NCBI RefSeq assembly: GCF_034422975.1
Contig: NZ_CP139873.1
Coordinates: 868,001-932,000, forward strand
DNA length: 64,000 nucleotides
Direction: 5' to 3'
DNA from: Idiomarina sp. PL1-037
Lineage (GTDB): Bacteria; Pseudomonadota; Gammaproteobacteria; Enterobacterales; Alteromonadaceae
Made by a program: the position numbers and the translations under genes. The notes under the pieces were generated by a model. The model saw only the letters and a list, made by a program, of their open reading frames with translations, made no database searches and was not told where the DNA came from. Below, in pieces: positions 11,767 to 20,267 of this stretch; the stretch's first letter is position 1; each line of letters begins with the position of its first letter.

Positions 11767-13482
11767 ATGGATATTCAAACGCTCACCTTTATAATCGTCG
11801 GCCTGACTTTCGCGCTATACATAGGTATTGCGATTTGGTCACGTGCCGGCTCAACGAATGACTTTTACGTAGCAAGCGGCGGGGTTAACCCTATTGCCAA
11901 TGGTATGGCAACGGCCGCTGACTGGATGTCAGCTGCTTCTTTTATTTCAATGGCGGGTATCGTAGCCTTTGCCGGTTATGACGGCTCTGTTTACCTGATG
12001 GGCTGGACTGGAGGCTATGTCTTATTGGCTATGTGTCTTGCTCCTTACTTGCGTAAGTTTGGGAAATTCACCGTGCCAGACTTCATCGGGGATCGCTATT
12101 ATTCTCAAACGGCACGTACTATTGCCGTCATCTGTGCCATTTTGATCTGCTTTACTTATATTGCAGGGCAAATGCGAGGCGTCGGTGTCGTATTCTCTCG
12201 TTTCCTGGAAGTTGACATTGCAACTGGCGTTATCATTGGTGCCATAATTGTTTTCTTTTATACCGTATTGGGTGGTATGAAAGGCATAACTTACACTCAG
12301 GTAGCTCAATATGTAGTATTGATGTTTGCCTACATTGTGCCTGCGGTATTCTTGTCGTTAATGATGACGGGTCACGTACTGCCTCAAACGGGTTTTGGTG
12401 CCACCATAGCCGATGGCGTTCCCGGCTCCGGACAGTTCCTACTTGAACGACTGGATGGATTATCGACCGAGCTAGGTTTTGCCGAATACACCGAAGGTGT
12501 TCGCAGTAAAGTCGATGTGTTCTTCATTACTGCTGCACTGATGGTCGGTACCGCTGGGTTACCACACGTTATAGTACGCTTCTTTACGGTGCCGAAAGTG
12601 CGTGATGCACGCCGTTCAGCTTTTTGGGCTCTGACGTTCATTTCAGTCGTTTACCTAACAGCTCCGACTATTGCTTCGTTTGCTAAAGTTAACATTTTCA
12701 ACACAATCAACGGACCAGACCTACAAGGTGTTGAATACGATAACGCGCCAAGCTGGATTAAAAACTGGGAAAAAACCGGTTTGATCACTTGGGAAGACAA
12801 CAATAACGACGGCAAAATGTTCTATTCAGGCGATGAGCGCAACGAAATGACCATTGATCGTGACATCATGGTATTGGCGAATCCAGAAATTGGTGATTTG
12901 CCGGCTTGGGTTGTTGCATTGGTTGCTGCAGGTGGTGTTGCCGCTGCACTTTCCACTTCCGCAGGTCTTTTACTGGTTATATCAACCTCCGTTTCCCATG
13001 ATTTACTGAAACGAAATTTGGCGCCGAATATCACCGATAAACAAGAGTTGTTCTACGCCAGGGTTGCAGCTGCGACTGCAATTATCATTTCAGTTTACTT
13101 TGGTATATACCCGCCCGGCTTCGTGGCGCAGGTGGTCGCCTTTGCCTTCGGTTTAGCCGCAGCAAGCTTCTTCCCTGCGATAATCATGGGGGTATTCCAT
13201 AAGCGTATGAACCGTGCAGGAGCAATAGCTGGTATGGTTGTGGGTATACTGTTTACCTTCTGCTATATAGTGTACTTCAAGTTCGTTGCTCCTGAACTCA
13301 ATACTCAAGAAAACTGGTTATTCGGAATTTCCCCAGAGGGTATCGGTACCTTAGGCATGATCATCAACTTTGTTGTTGCAGTTGTCGTGCATAAGTTTAC
13401 TGGTGACGCTCCGGAAGAAATTCAGGAACTGGTTGAGTCCATACGGTATCCAAAAGGGTCTGGTGAAGCTAAGTCCCACTAA
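11767..13482 (+). CDS. Sodium:solute symporter large subunit (SSS family, VC_2705/ActP-like)
   Basis: 571 aa with about 13 hydrophobic helices. Features of the sodium:solute symporter family include the N-terminal ASGGVNPIANGMATAADWMSAASF region, related to the ActP acetate permease, and a later core segment around residue 380 (AGGVAAALSTSAGLLLVIST). A hydrophilic insert at about 310-370 is Asp/Asn-rich (EDNNNDGKMF) and is characteristic of the VC_2705 subfamily. It most likely imports acetate or another short organic acid with Na+. It forms a unit with the DUF4212 gene and ends at a strong terminator. A DUF294 regulator and an exonuclease follow, a frequent neighbourhood for this transporter. 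Confidence 0.9.
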   Translation: MDIQTLTFIIVGLTFALYIGIAIWSRAGSTNDFYVASGGVNPIANGMATAADWMSAASFISMAGIVAFAGYDGSVYLMGWTGGYVLLAMCLAPYLRKFGKFTVPDFIGDRYYSQTARTIAVICAILICFTYIAGQMRGVGVVFSRFLEVDIATGVIIGAIIVFFYTVLGGMKGITYTQVAQYVVLMFAYIVPAVFLSLMMTGHVLPQTGFGATIADGVPGSGQFLLERLDGLSTELGFAEYTEGVRSKVDVFFITAALMVGTAGLPHVIVRFFTVPKVRDARRSAFWALTFISVVYLTAPTIASFAKVNIFNTINGPDLQGVEYDNAPSWIKNWEKTGLITWEDNNNDGKMFYSGDERNEMTIDRDIMVLANPEIGDLPAWVVALVAAGGVAAALSTSAGLLLVISTSVSHDLLKRNLAPNITDKQELFYARVAAATAIIISVYFGIYPPGFVAQVVAFAFGLAAASFFPAIIMGVFHKRMNRAGAIAGMVVGILFTFCYIVYFKFVAPELNTQENWLFGISPEGIGTLGMIINFVVAVVVHKFTGDAPEEIQELVESIRYPKGSGEAKSH

Positions 13483-13500
13483 CGAGATATACCTCAATTG

Positions 13501-13526
13501 AAGCCCAGCCCTGTGCTGGGCTTTTT
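13501..13526 (+). terminator. Intrinsic terminator after the symporter
   Basis: AAGCCCAGC (13501-13509), loop CCTGT, GCTGGGCTT and a T-run: a 9-bp stem. It separates the transporter pair from the signalling gene at 13589. Confidence 0.9.
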
Positions 13527-13588
13527 ATTGACTAACTCAAGTTAATACACAAAACTGAAATCTGCTTCTTTATAAATTAGGATTAGCC

Positions 13589-15421
13589 ATGGAAGTTAAT
13601 TCATTTCTACAAGACTGCCCTCCTTTTGACACCTTATCTGAAGAGCAAAGAAGCTGGGTTGTATCGCAAATGCAGTCCGTTTATATGAATGACCAGAACT
13701 GCAACGATATATTAAAAGACATGAGGCCAGCGCTGTTTATCGTGCGTTCAGGTGTTTTTGATTTACGAGGAGCCGACGGACGACTGATAGAGCGTTTGGA
13801 GAACGGCGATTTGTTTGGCTACCCGTCTTTGCTATCAGGCCGCGAAGTGGTTAATAAATTGCAGGCGATAGAAGACGGTATTGTGTACGTGTTGCCACAG
13901 TCGGCGTTTGATTGTCTTCGTAATGCATCAAAACCTTTCGAACAATACTTTATAAGAGCCCATGGCCAACGTTTATTAACAGAACAAAAAAGTGATGATG
14001 GCACCGATAGTGACTGGAGCGAGCAGACTGTCGGCAGTGTTGTGTCTATGCCCCCGGTAAGTTTATCCAGCAGCACATCGGTACAAGAAGCGGCTAAGCT
14101 AATGGCTAGCCATGGAATATCGTCTGTTTTGGTCGTTGATGACACCCAGTTGGTCGGCATTTTAACGGACAGAGACTTAAGAAACAGGGTAGTGGCTGAA
14201 GGCTTACCGCTGGATGTGCGCGTTTCTGCGGTAATGACACAACTGCCTGAATCGGTTTACGAAAATCGCTCATTAATGGATGCGTTAACCACTATGACCT
14301 CCAGTAATATTCATCACTTACCGGTGGTTAATGACCAGAACCAACCCGTAGGGATGGTGACGGCAACGGATTTAATTCGTCAGCAACGTAGTGATCCTGT
14401 CTTTCTTATTAGTGCCATTCGTAAGGCAAGTAGTAAATCTCAATTAATAGAAGAAGCTCAAAAACTTCCGGAGTATTTGCAGACCTTTGCCAGCCGCGTG
14501 AAGCAAACATCTGTTTTAGGGCGGCTTATGGCATCCGTTACTGACGGTATGACACGTCAGCTTATACAGCTGTATGAACAGGAAAACGGTGCGGCGCCAG
14601 CCGCTTATAGCTGGTTAGCATTTGGCTCGCAGGGCAGGGAAGATCAAACCTTAAGCTCAGACCAGGACAACGGCCTTTTGCTCAGCAATGGTTTGTCCGA
14701 TAAGCAAAAAGACTGGTTTGCCGGTTTAGGAGATTACGTCTGTGAGGGGCTAAATGAGTGTGGTATCCCATCCTGTCCGGGGAATATTATGGCATCCAAC
14801 CCGGAGTGCAGGGGGACTATAGACCAATGGAAGGAGCGTTTCCGGGGCTGGATTGAAAGCCCGACACCAAAGGCACTCATGTATTGTCAGATATTTTTTG
14901 ACAGCAGGCCGGTTGTTGGCCCGGGTAAGTTTTATCAAGAATACCGCGAGCAGATTGCGAGTTTAGCGAAGAACGAGATGTTCCTGGGAAATTTAGCTAT
15001 TCTGGTTAACCGCATAGCCGTACCTTTGGGTTTGTTTAACCGCTTGCGCACAGAAGGTACCGATGACGGCGATACCATAAATATAAAACGTTACGGCATT
15101 GCGTTAATTAATGACATTGCGCGTATTTACTCATTGCAGGCCGGAATCACGTCACCAGGCACTGCTGCACGTTTAAACGCACTAAAAGGCAGCCGTTTGT
15201 TAAATCGTCGCGATAATCAGTCACTGCTGGAAGCCTGGGAATTTTTGACGCAACTCAGGTTGAACCATCAGTTAAAAGTATGGGGCAGCGAAAAACCAAA
15301 GAATGCCATAGACCCTGACGAGCTGAGTACGCTTTCAAGACGCCAGTTAAAGACCGCTTTTAAAATTATAAAGGAAGCCCAACAAGGCGTTGGTCTGAAG
15401 TTTAGCCGGCAAGGATACTAA
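13589..15421 (+). CDS. cNMP-binding / CBS pair / DUF294 nucleotidyltransferase signalling protein
   Basis: 610 aa, soluble. Order of domains: a cyclic-nucleotide-binding-like domain (about 1-125, with a degenerate core), two CBS domains (about 150-270; HGISSVLVVDD...GILTDRDLR and SSNIHHLPVVND...GMVTATDLI), a DUF294 nucleotidyltransferase-like domain with GSQGRED...SDQDN near residue 345 (the G-S...D-x-D pattern of the Pol-beta/GlnD superfamily), and a DUF294 C-terminal helical domain. Relatives are linked to acetate and carbon signalling next to ActP-type symporters. An adenylate ligand for CBS is likely but not shown. The downstream exonuclease starts two bases after the stop, so the two are one operon. 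Confidence 0.85.
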   Translation: MEVNSFLQDCPPFDTLSEEQRSWVVSQMQSVYMNDQNCNDILKDMRPALFIVRSGVFDLRGADGRLIERLENGDLFGYPSLLSGREVVNKLQAIEDGIVYVLPQSAFDCLRNASKPFEQYFIRAHGQRLLTEQKSDDGTDSDWSEQTVGSVVSMPPVSLSSSTSVQEAAKLMASHGISSVLVVDDTQLVGILTDRDLRNRVVAEGLPLDVRVSAVMTQLPESVYENRSLMDALTTMTSSNIHHLPVVNDQNQPVGMVTATDLIRQQRSDPVFLISAIRKASSKSQLIEEAQKLPEYLQTFASRVKQTSVLGRLMASVTDGMTRQLIQLYEQENGAAPAAYSWLAFGSQGREDQTLSSDQDNGLLLSNGLSDKQKDWFAGLGDYVCEGLNECGIPSCPGNIMASNPECRGTIDQWKERFRGWIESPTPKALMYCQIFFDSRPVVGPGKFYQEYREQIASLAKNEMFLGNLAILVNRIAVPLGLFNRLRTEGTDDGDTINIKRYGIALINDIARIYSLQAGITSPGTAARLNALKGSRLLNRRDNQSLLEAWEFLTQLRLNHQLKVWGSEKPKNAIDPDELSTLSRRQLKTAFKIIKEAQQGVGLKFSRQGY

Positions 15422-15423
15422 TT

Positions 15424-16071
15424 ATGTCTCAATGGCTGCAAAAACTGGCTCATTGGTACGACAGGCGACAGAAGTTAAAACAGCCGTGGCGAAGCCTGCG
15501 ATACGTCGCGCTCGACATTGAGAGCACCGGGCTGGATCCGAAAAAACATCAGATTTTATCGATTGCCTGGATGAGCATTCATCCACCCGTGATGCACCTG
15601 GGGAATGCCCAGTATCATGTTTTCGCTCACGGACAAGAGCTTGAACTCGGGCAAAGCCCGACCATTCATGGTTTAACCAGGCAAGATTTTTTGCACAGCT
15701 CTGAGCCTAAACAAACCTTTGCTATGTTAAGCCGAGCTTTAAATGATGCCGTGTTAGTTTGTCACCACAAAGGTATGGACTGGCGTTTCCTGAAACATAT
15801 AGAAGCGCAGTACGGTATAACTTTTAAACCCCTGGCTATATTCGACACCTTAGCGTTCGAAAAACATAAGCTTGAACGCAACCCTCATCAACCTATCCAC
15901 GGCGGTCAGCTGACTCTTAGCGCCTGTCGTAAACGCTACAACCTACCTGATTATAACGTCCATCATGCCCTAACCGATACCGTTGCCTGTGCTGAGCTTT
16001 TTTTGGCGCAGTGTTACGGATTTAGCGTGTCTAAAACGCCTTTAAATTTGTTAATAAAAAGTATTGGTTAA
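15424..16071 (+). CDS. DEDD-family 3'-5' exonuclease (DnaQ/PolC-epsilon-like)
   Basis: 215 aa. Exo I motif LDIESTG carries Asp31 and Glu33, an Exo II-like CHHKGMDWRFL segment lies near residue 120, and Exo III HHALTDT carries His180 and Asp185, so the DEDDh metal-binding set appears intact. Standalone members trim DNA or RNA 3' ends; the cellular substrate here is unknown. It is cotranscribed with the DUF294 protein (2-base gap), a conserved pairing in Vibrio and Shewanella type genomes whose reason is not established. Confidence 0.85.
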   Translation: MSQWLQKLAHWYDRRQKLKQPWRSLRYVALDIESTGLDPKKHQILSIAWMSIHPPVMHLGNAQYHVFAHGQELELGQSPTIHGLTRQDFLHSSEPKQTFAMLSRALNDAVLVCHHKGMDWRFLKHIEAQYGITFKPLAIFDTLAFEKHKLERNPHQPIHGGQLTLSACRKRYNLPDYNVHHALTDTVACAELFLAQCYGFSVSKTPLNLLIKSIG

Positions 16072-16363
16072 TTCATTAAAATCAACATTTTACAATCAGT
16101 AAACATATGTATTTTTTATAGATACACTCGTTAATTCTTTTAATAAAAAAGAATACTTAATAGTCGTTAAGGTTAATTGTTGAGCAGTCAGTTGCAGTGC
16201 TATAAGAAAAGACTCAAGTACCTATTGAAATGAACTCCTTACAGCGTTAAAAGGTTGTTACCGAAAACGGGTGGTCGAACAATTAGTAGTCAGGCTACCA
16301 TCGGTTTCAGGTTGCTTTCGCCAATCAAGCAACTTAAAAATAATGTTCCAGGGAGTAATTTAA
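16072..16363 (+). promoter_or_regulatory. Leader region of first TonB receptor gene
   Basis: 292 bases without a gene. ATTCTTTT / AAAAGAAT (16134-16154) is an AT-only hairpin that may weakly end the exonuclease transcript. TTGAGC...TATAAG near 16180-16210 is promoter-like but has a short spacer. GTTGCTT (16311-16317) and AAGCAAC (16327-16333) form a hairpin just before the ribosome-binding site. The last part contains GTTCCAGGGAG (16345-16355), shared with the other receptor genes. Confidence 0.45.
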
Positions 16364-19090
16364 ATGAATACTAATACCTTCCGTAAAAGCGTAACGGCCT
16401 TAGCTGTTACTGCTACGCTAGGCTTTCCTGCATTTGTTGCAGCACAAGACTCAGGCGCTAACGATGTTGAGCGAATTCAGGTTACAGGTTCGCGTATCAA
16501 GCGCACCGACATGGAAACCGCAAGTCCGGTTTCTGTATTCGACGCCGAAGCTATTGAAGCTTCTGGTTTTACCACTATGGAAAAATTTATCCATAACCTG
16601 CCTTCAATGAACGGCGCTTATAATGGCTCGAACGTTAACAATGGTTCGGGTGGCTATGCGTCTGCTAACCTTCGTGGTTTAGGCGGTGCTAGAACGCTAA
16701 TCCTTATCAACGGTCGCCGTTATGCATCAGGTGATTTGAATGCTATTCCTATGGCTATGGTCAAGCGTGTAGAAGTTTTGCGTGACGGAGCTTCCACTAT
16801 ATACGGTTCTGACGCCATTGCCGGTGTCATTAACTTTATTACCAAGACAGACTTTGAAGGTGCAGAATTCAGCGCACAGTACGACTTGACCGGTGAAGGC
16901 GACGGTGAAACGACTAAGCTTTCAGGCGTTATTGGTACCTCAAGTGGCAAAGGTAGTGTTGTTCTGGGCCTTGAATACCAAAACCGTAACTCTATAGGGC
17001 AGGCTGATCGTGATTTTTCACGCATTCCTTTAAACGAAAGAAATGGCGAAATCGTTGCGGGTGGTTCAGCTGTTATTCCTCAAGGTAACTGGTCTGCAAC
17101 TGATGAGAACTCGGATTACAACTCAGGTAGCTACGTACTCGACTCTGAGACTGGTGAAGTACGCCCATACAACGGTCAGAAAGACGCGTATAATTTTGCA
17201 AATTCATCGTATTTGGTTTCGCCTCAAGAACTATTTACCATTAACGCAGCAGCAAACTACGAGATAAACCGAGATCTACGAGTATTCTTAGAAGGTGGTT
17301 ACGCGAATCGTCAATCGGATCAATTGATGGCTCCAACCGGCACTTTCTGGGGAGCTGAAGTTGGTGCTGAACATCCGAATAACCCGATTGATGAAGACGT
17401 CGTAATCTACCGTCGCTTTGAAGAGACCGGTGGACGTAACTATACACAAGACTTTTCTGACTACCGGATGGTCGCGGGCTTTGAAGGTTACTTAGATAAC
17501 GGCTGGTCATGGGATGTTTCTTATAACTATGCACGTTATGTAAATACCAGCATTGATTATGGCCGTGCTAACCGCACTCGTTTTACAAACTTGTTAAACG
17601 AAGATCTTTGTAGCGCAGACGAGAGCTGTCCGGGCCTTTGGAACCCCTTTAACGCTGGTTCTTTAAGTGACGAAATGATGGACTACGCGTTAGTCGAAAA
17701 CTCTCCTGTCACGCGCGGCACTACAAAACAGTTTATGGCTAACTTAACTGGCGATACAGGTAGTTGGTCTCTGCCTGCTGGCTCTGTAGCTTGGGCTGCG
17801 GGTGTTGAGAAACGCTGGGAAGAGTACCAGAATCAACCTGACGGTGCGGCTTCCATAGGCCAAATTTACAACGTAACAGGTATCGCTTCTGAGGGTTCTT
17901 ATAATGTTGAGGAAATGTACTTAGAAGCCGATATCCCATTACTGCGTGATCTGCCTGGAGTTCAGTCACTGGACTTGTCAGCAGCGGTTAGGCGTTCTGA
18001 CTATAACTTCTTAGATGCACAAACAACAACCAAGTTTGGACTTGAGTACGTACCAAAAGATGGGCTGCTAGTACGCGCAACGGTAGCAGAAGGCTTCCGT
18101 GCACCAACTATCGACGATCTGAATAGCCCTCAAGTGACATCTTATTCAAGTTATGCAGATCCTTGTATTGAATATGGGAATAGCAGTAACGAAATATTGA
18201 AAGCTAACTGTAAGTCAGAAGGCTTGTCAGAAGACTTCAACTTGGATAATAACCAGGCTGCAACTTTCCTTTCTGGAAATGAAAACCTGAAAGCTGAAAC
18301 ATCTGACAGTTTGACTTTGGGTGTCGTTTATCAACCAGAGTTCATGGACAACCTGAACATCGCCGTTGATTACTACGACATTGAAATTGAAGATGGTATT
18401 GGTGCGCCTAGCACGAGCTTCATCGTTAATCAGTGTTATACAAGCGAAGACTTCTCGGCAACGGCCTGTGATTCTATTTTGGGTCCGGACGCGGTTGATA
18501 CTGCAGCTCTTAGTGGTTCGGATTACCGCGATGCACAAGGCTACATTTCGGGCGTAAATGCGATTACTCAGAACATTTCTACCTTTGAGACGTCGGGTGT
18601 CGATTTTGATGTTAACTGGAATGATACTGTAGCAAATGGCTTGTTAACACTGCGCCTAGACGGTACATACCTAAAAGACTATAGTTATCAGGTTCAAGAA
18701 GGTGCCGAGCCATTAGAGTTAGCAGGAAAGTTTGGTGCCGATACTAATTTAGCTGGTCGAATTGCCGCTTTCTCGAAATGGCGCACCAATTTCACTGCGT
18801 CTTATAAAGTGGACGAGGTTGCCGTTAGCTGGACCTCACGCTTCCAGTCCGGAGTCGATGATATTAACTACGACAGCAGTAACGTAAGCAGCTCTGTTGG
18901 TAGCTATATCTATCACGATATGCAGGCTTCGTACTTCTTTAACCCAGAAACGACCTTTACTTTAGGTATTCGTAATGTGTTTGATAAGCAACCTCCATAC
19001 GTTACTAATAACAATAGTATGAATACGCTGAACACTTCTTACGATACCGCGGGTCAATACTGGTATGCACGTGTTGGCTTCCGCTTCTAA
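16364..19090 (+). CDS. TonB-dependent receptor 1
   Basis: 908 aa outer-membrane receptor. Signal peptide at residues 1-28 (ending FVAAQ). The mature N-terminus carries VERIQVTGSRIKRTDMETASPVSVF, a TonB-box/plug entry style common in Alteromonadales and xanthomonads (quoted in part: VERIQVTGSRIKR). The plug spans about 45-160, including YGSDAIAGVINFI; a 22-strand barrel follows. Receptor signatures GLLVRATVAEGFRAPTIDDL and a C-terminal Phe (VGFRF) support outer-membrane insertion. The substrate is unknown; the neighbourhood suggests peptides or other organic polymers. It ends at its own terminator. Confidence 0.92.
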   Translation: MNTNTFRKSVTALAVTATLGFPAFVAAQDSGANDVERIQVTGSRIKRTDMETASPVSVFDAEAIEASGFTTMEKFIHNLPSMNGAYNGSNVNNGSGGYASANLRGLGGARTLILINGRRYASGDLNAIPMAMVKRVEVLRDGASTIYGSDAIAGVINFITKTDFEGAEFSAQYDLTGEGDGETTKLSGVIGTSSGKGSVVLGLEYQNRNSIGQADRDFSRIPLNERNGEIVAGGSAVIPQGNWSATDENSDYNSGSYVLDSETGEVRPYNGQKDAYNFANSSYLVSPQELFTINAAANYEINRDLRVFLEGGYANRQSDQLMAPTGTFWGAEVGAEHPNNPIDEDVVIYRRFEETGGRNYTQDFSDYRMVAGFEGYLDNGWSWDVSYNYARYVNTSIDYGRANRTRFTNLLNEDLCSADESCPGLWNPFNAGSLSDEMMDYALVENSPVTRGTTKQFMANLTGDTGSWSLPAGSVAWAAGVEKRWEEYQNQPDGAASIGQIYNVTGIASEGSYNVEEMYLEADIPLLRDLPGVQSLDLSAAVRRSDYNFLDAQTTTKFGLEYVPKDGLLVRATVAEGFRAPTIDDLNSPQVTSYSSYADPCIEYGNSSNEILKANCKSEGLSEDFNLDNNQAATFLSGNENLKAETSDSLTLGVVYQPEFMDNLNIAVDYYDIEIEDGIGAPSTSFIVNQCYTSEDFSATACDSILGPDAVDTAALSGSDYRDAQGYISGVNAITQNISTFETSGVDFDVNWNDTVANGLLTLRLDGTYLKDYSYQVQEGAEPLELAGKFGADTNLAGRIAAFSKWRTNFTASYKVDEVAVSWTSRFQSGVDDINYDSSNVSSSVGSYIYHDMQASYFFNPETTFTLGIRNVFDKQPPYVTNNNSMNTLNTSYDTAGQYWYARVGFRF

Positions 19091-19118
19091 TAGTCTTTTT
19101 AGAGCGTAATAAAACAGC

Positions 19119-19146
19119 AGCCCGGCTCTTTGAGCCGGGCTTTTTT
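19119..19146 (+). terminator. Intrinsic terminator after receptor 1
   Basis: AGCCCGGCTC (19119-19128), loop TTT, GAGCCGGGCT, then T6: a perfect 10-bp stem. Confidence 0.93.
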
Positions 19147-19192
19147 GTGGTAGCATGAAAGTATCGTTGTAGTAGTACTGGAGTGTATAACA

Positions 19193-20107
19193 ATGAAAAC
19201 AACAAAAAATCCGTGGAGTGACTATTGGCAAAAAGGCGCAAAAGCCAGCTTTTTAGACGATAAAGCCCGCTTGCAAGCCTATCAAATGCGTAAATTCTGG
19301 TTTGAACGCATGGATGAAAATGAGCTGAAGCAACCAATTGTGGACGTAGGTACCGGAAACGGTATTGTCGTGCATTGGTTAACGGAATACTCGGAAGAAA
19401 AAGGTAAAAAGCTGGATGTGCTGGGAGTCGATTCAGCCGAGCTCAAGCCCTTTAATGACGCACTGAAGCTACACGCCGAAACTCCCTATGAAACTTTTAA
19501 GTTGCCATCGAATAAGAAAGTGGGCACTTTTGTTTCTCATTTCGGCCTTGAATACGGTGATATGCAAACCGGGCTTAAAAATTTGCATCTGCAACTTAAG
19601 CGAGGAGGGAATGTTATTGCCTTAGTGCATTCGACCGATTCAAACATTTATAAAAACAGCAAAGCCTTGTTTGAGTTTATCCCCTCGGTGCTTAAACAAC
19701 TGAAGAAATCGGTAACGCCGCTTCAGGAAGCCGTGTTAAAACATGGTCCCAATAATTTGCCAAAATCCGCGCTGCAGGAACAACACAACCTAAACCAATT
19801 CGCAAAAAAATATGAGCGATACGGCGCTTTCCAGGCGATGAACTTTGTTCCTGCAACAAAACATGCGTTGCAGGCCGCGGCGCAAGGAAAGCCTGATGAG
19901 TCGCACCGAGTGCTGTCGGGTTACATTAATGCGATAAATGAACACAAAGCTCGGTTGGTTAGTTTGCTAAAAGCAACAGAGCAATTAGGTGATACAGCTA
20001 ACACTACAGCGCTTTTTGAAAGCGCGGGTTTTAAAAAGGTAAGGGTACAGACCGTCGCGTTTCCTGAAACTGGAGTTGTTGGTAGTTGTGTTCAGGCCTC
20101 TAAATGA
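19193..20107 (+). CDS. Class I SAM-dependent methyltransferase, substrate unknown
   Basis: 304 aa, soluble, no signal peptide. Motif I of the Rossmann methyltransferase fold is clear (IVDVGTGNG, about residues 46-54), followed by an acidic end of strand 2 (LGVDSAE) and a motif-IV-like FVSHFGLEYGDM. The N-terminus (NPWSDYWQKGAKASFLDD) is like UbiE/unnamed methyltransferases of marine gammaproteobacteria. The C-terminal half is helical, with no recognised partner domain. It sits alone between two receptor genes with terminators on both sides, so it is probably transcribed singly. Confidence 0.78.
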   Translation: MKTTKNPWSDYWQKGAKASFLDDKARLQAYQMRKFWFERMDENELKQPIVDVGTGNGIVVHWLTEYSEEKGKKLDVLGVDSAELKPFNDALKLHAETPYETFKLPSNKKVGTFVSHFGLEYGDMQTGLKNLHLQLKRGGNVIALVHSTDSNIYKNSKALFEFIPSVLKQLKKSVTPLQEAVLKHGPNNLPKSALQEQHNLNQFAKKYERYGAFQAMNFVPATKHALQAAAQGKPDESHRVLSGYINAINEHKARLVSLLKATEQLGDTANTTALFESAGFKKVRVQTVAFPETGVVGSCVQASK

Positions 20108-20113
20108 AAAAAT

Positions 20114-20139
20114 AACAAGGCTCATTTCGAGCCTTGTTT
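20114..20139 (+). terminator. Terminator after the methyltransferase gene
   Basis: AACAAGGCTC (20114-20123), loop ATTTC, GAGCCTTGTT and T: a 10-bp stem with a short T-tail starting seven bases after the stop codon. Confidence 0.8.
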
Positions 20140-20235
20140 AACAACCACCAAACAATAACAACAAATTTCACACTAAAAGTTTACAACTCTATAACTTCCT
20201 GATAGATTCTAAACAGCTTCAAAAAAATGAAGCGA

Positions 20236-20258
20236 TATAATAAAAACGTTCCAGGGAG
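20236..20258 (+). promoter_or_regulatory. Short leader with TATAAT and GTTCCAGGGAG, receptor 2
   Basis: TATAAT (20236-20241) lies seven bases before GTTCCAGGGAG (20248-20258), nine bases before ATG 20268. GTTCCAGGGAG is identical upstream of receptor 1 (16345), and TTCAGGGAG follows TATAAT (23673-23678) upstream of receptor 3. The AGGGAG part serves as ribosome-binding site. If TATAAT is the -10, the mRNA leader is only about 20 bases. No convincing -35 is seen. Confidence 0.5.
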
Positions 20259-20267
20259 TTTTTACTC

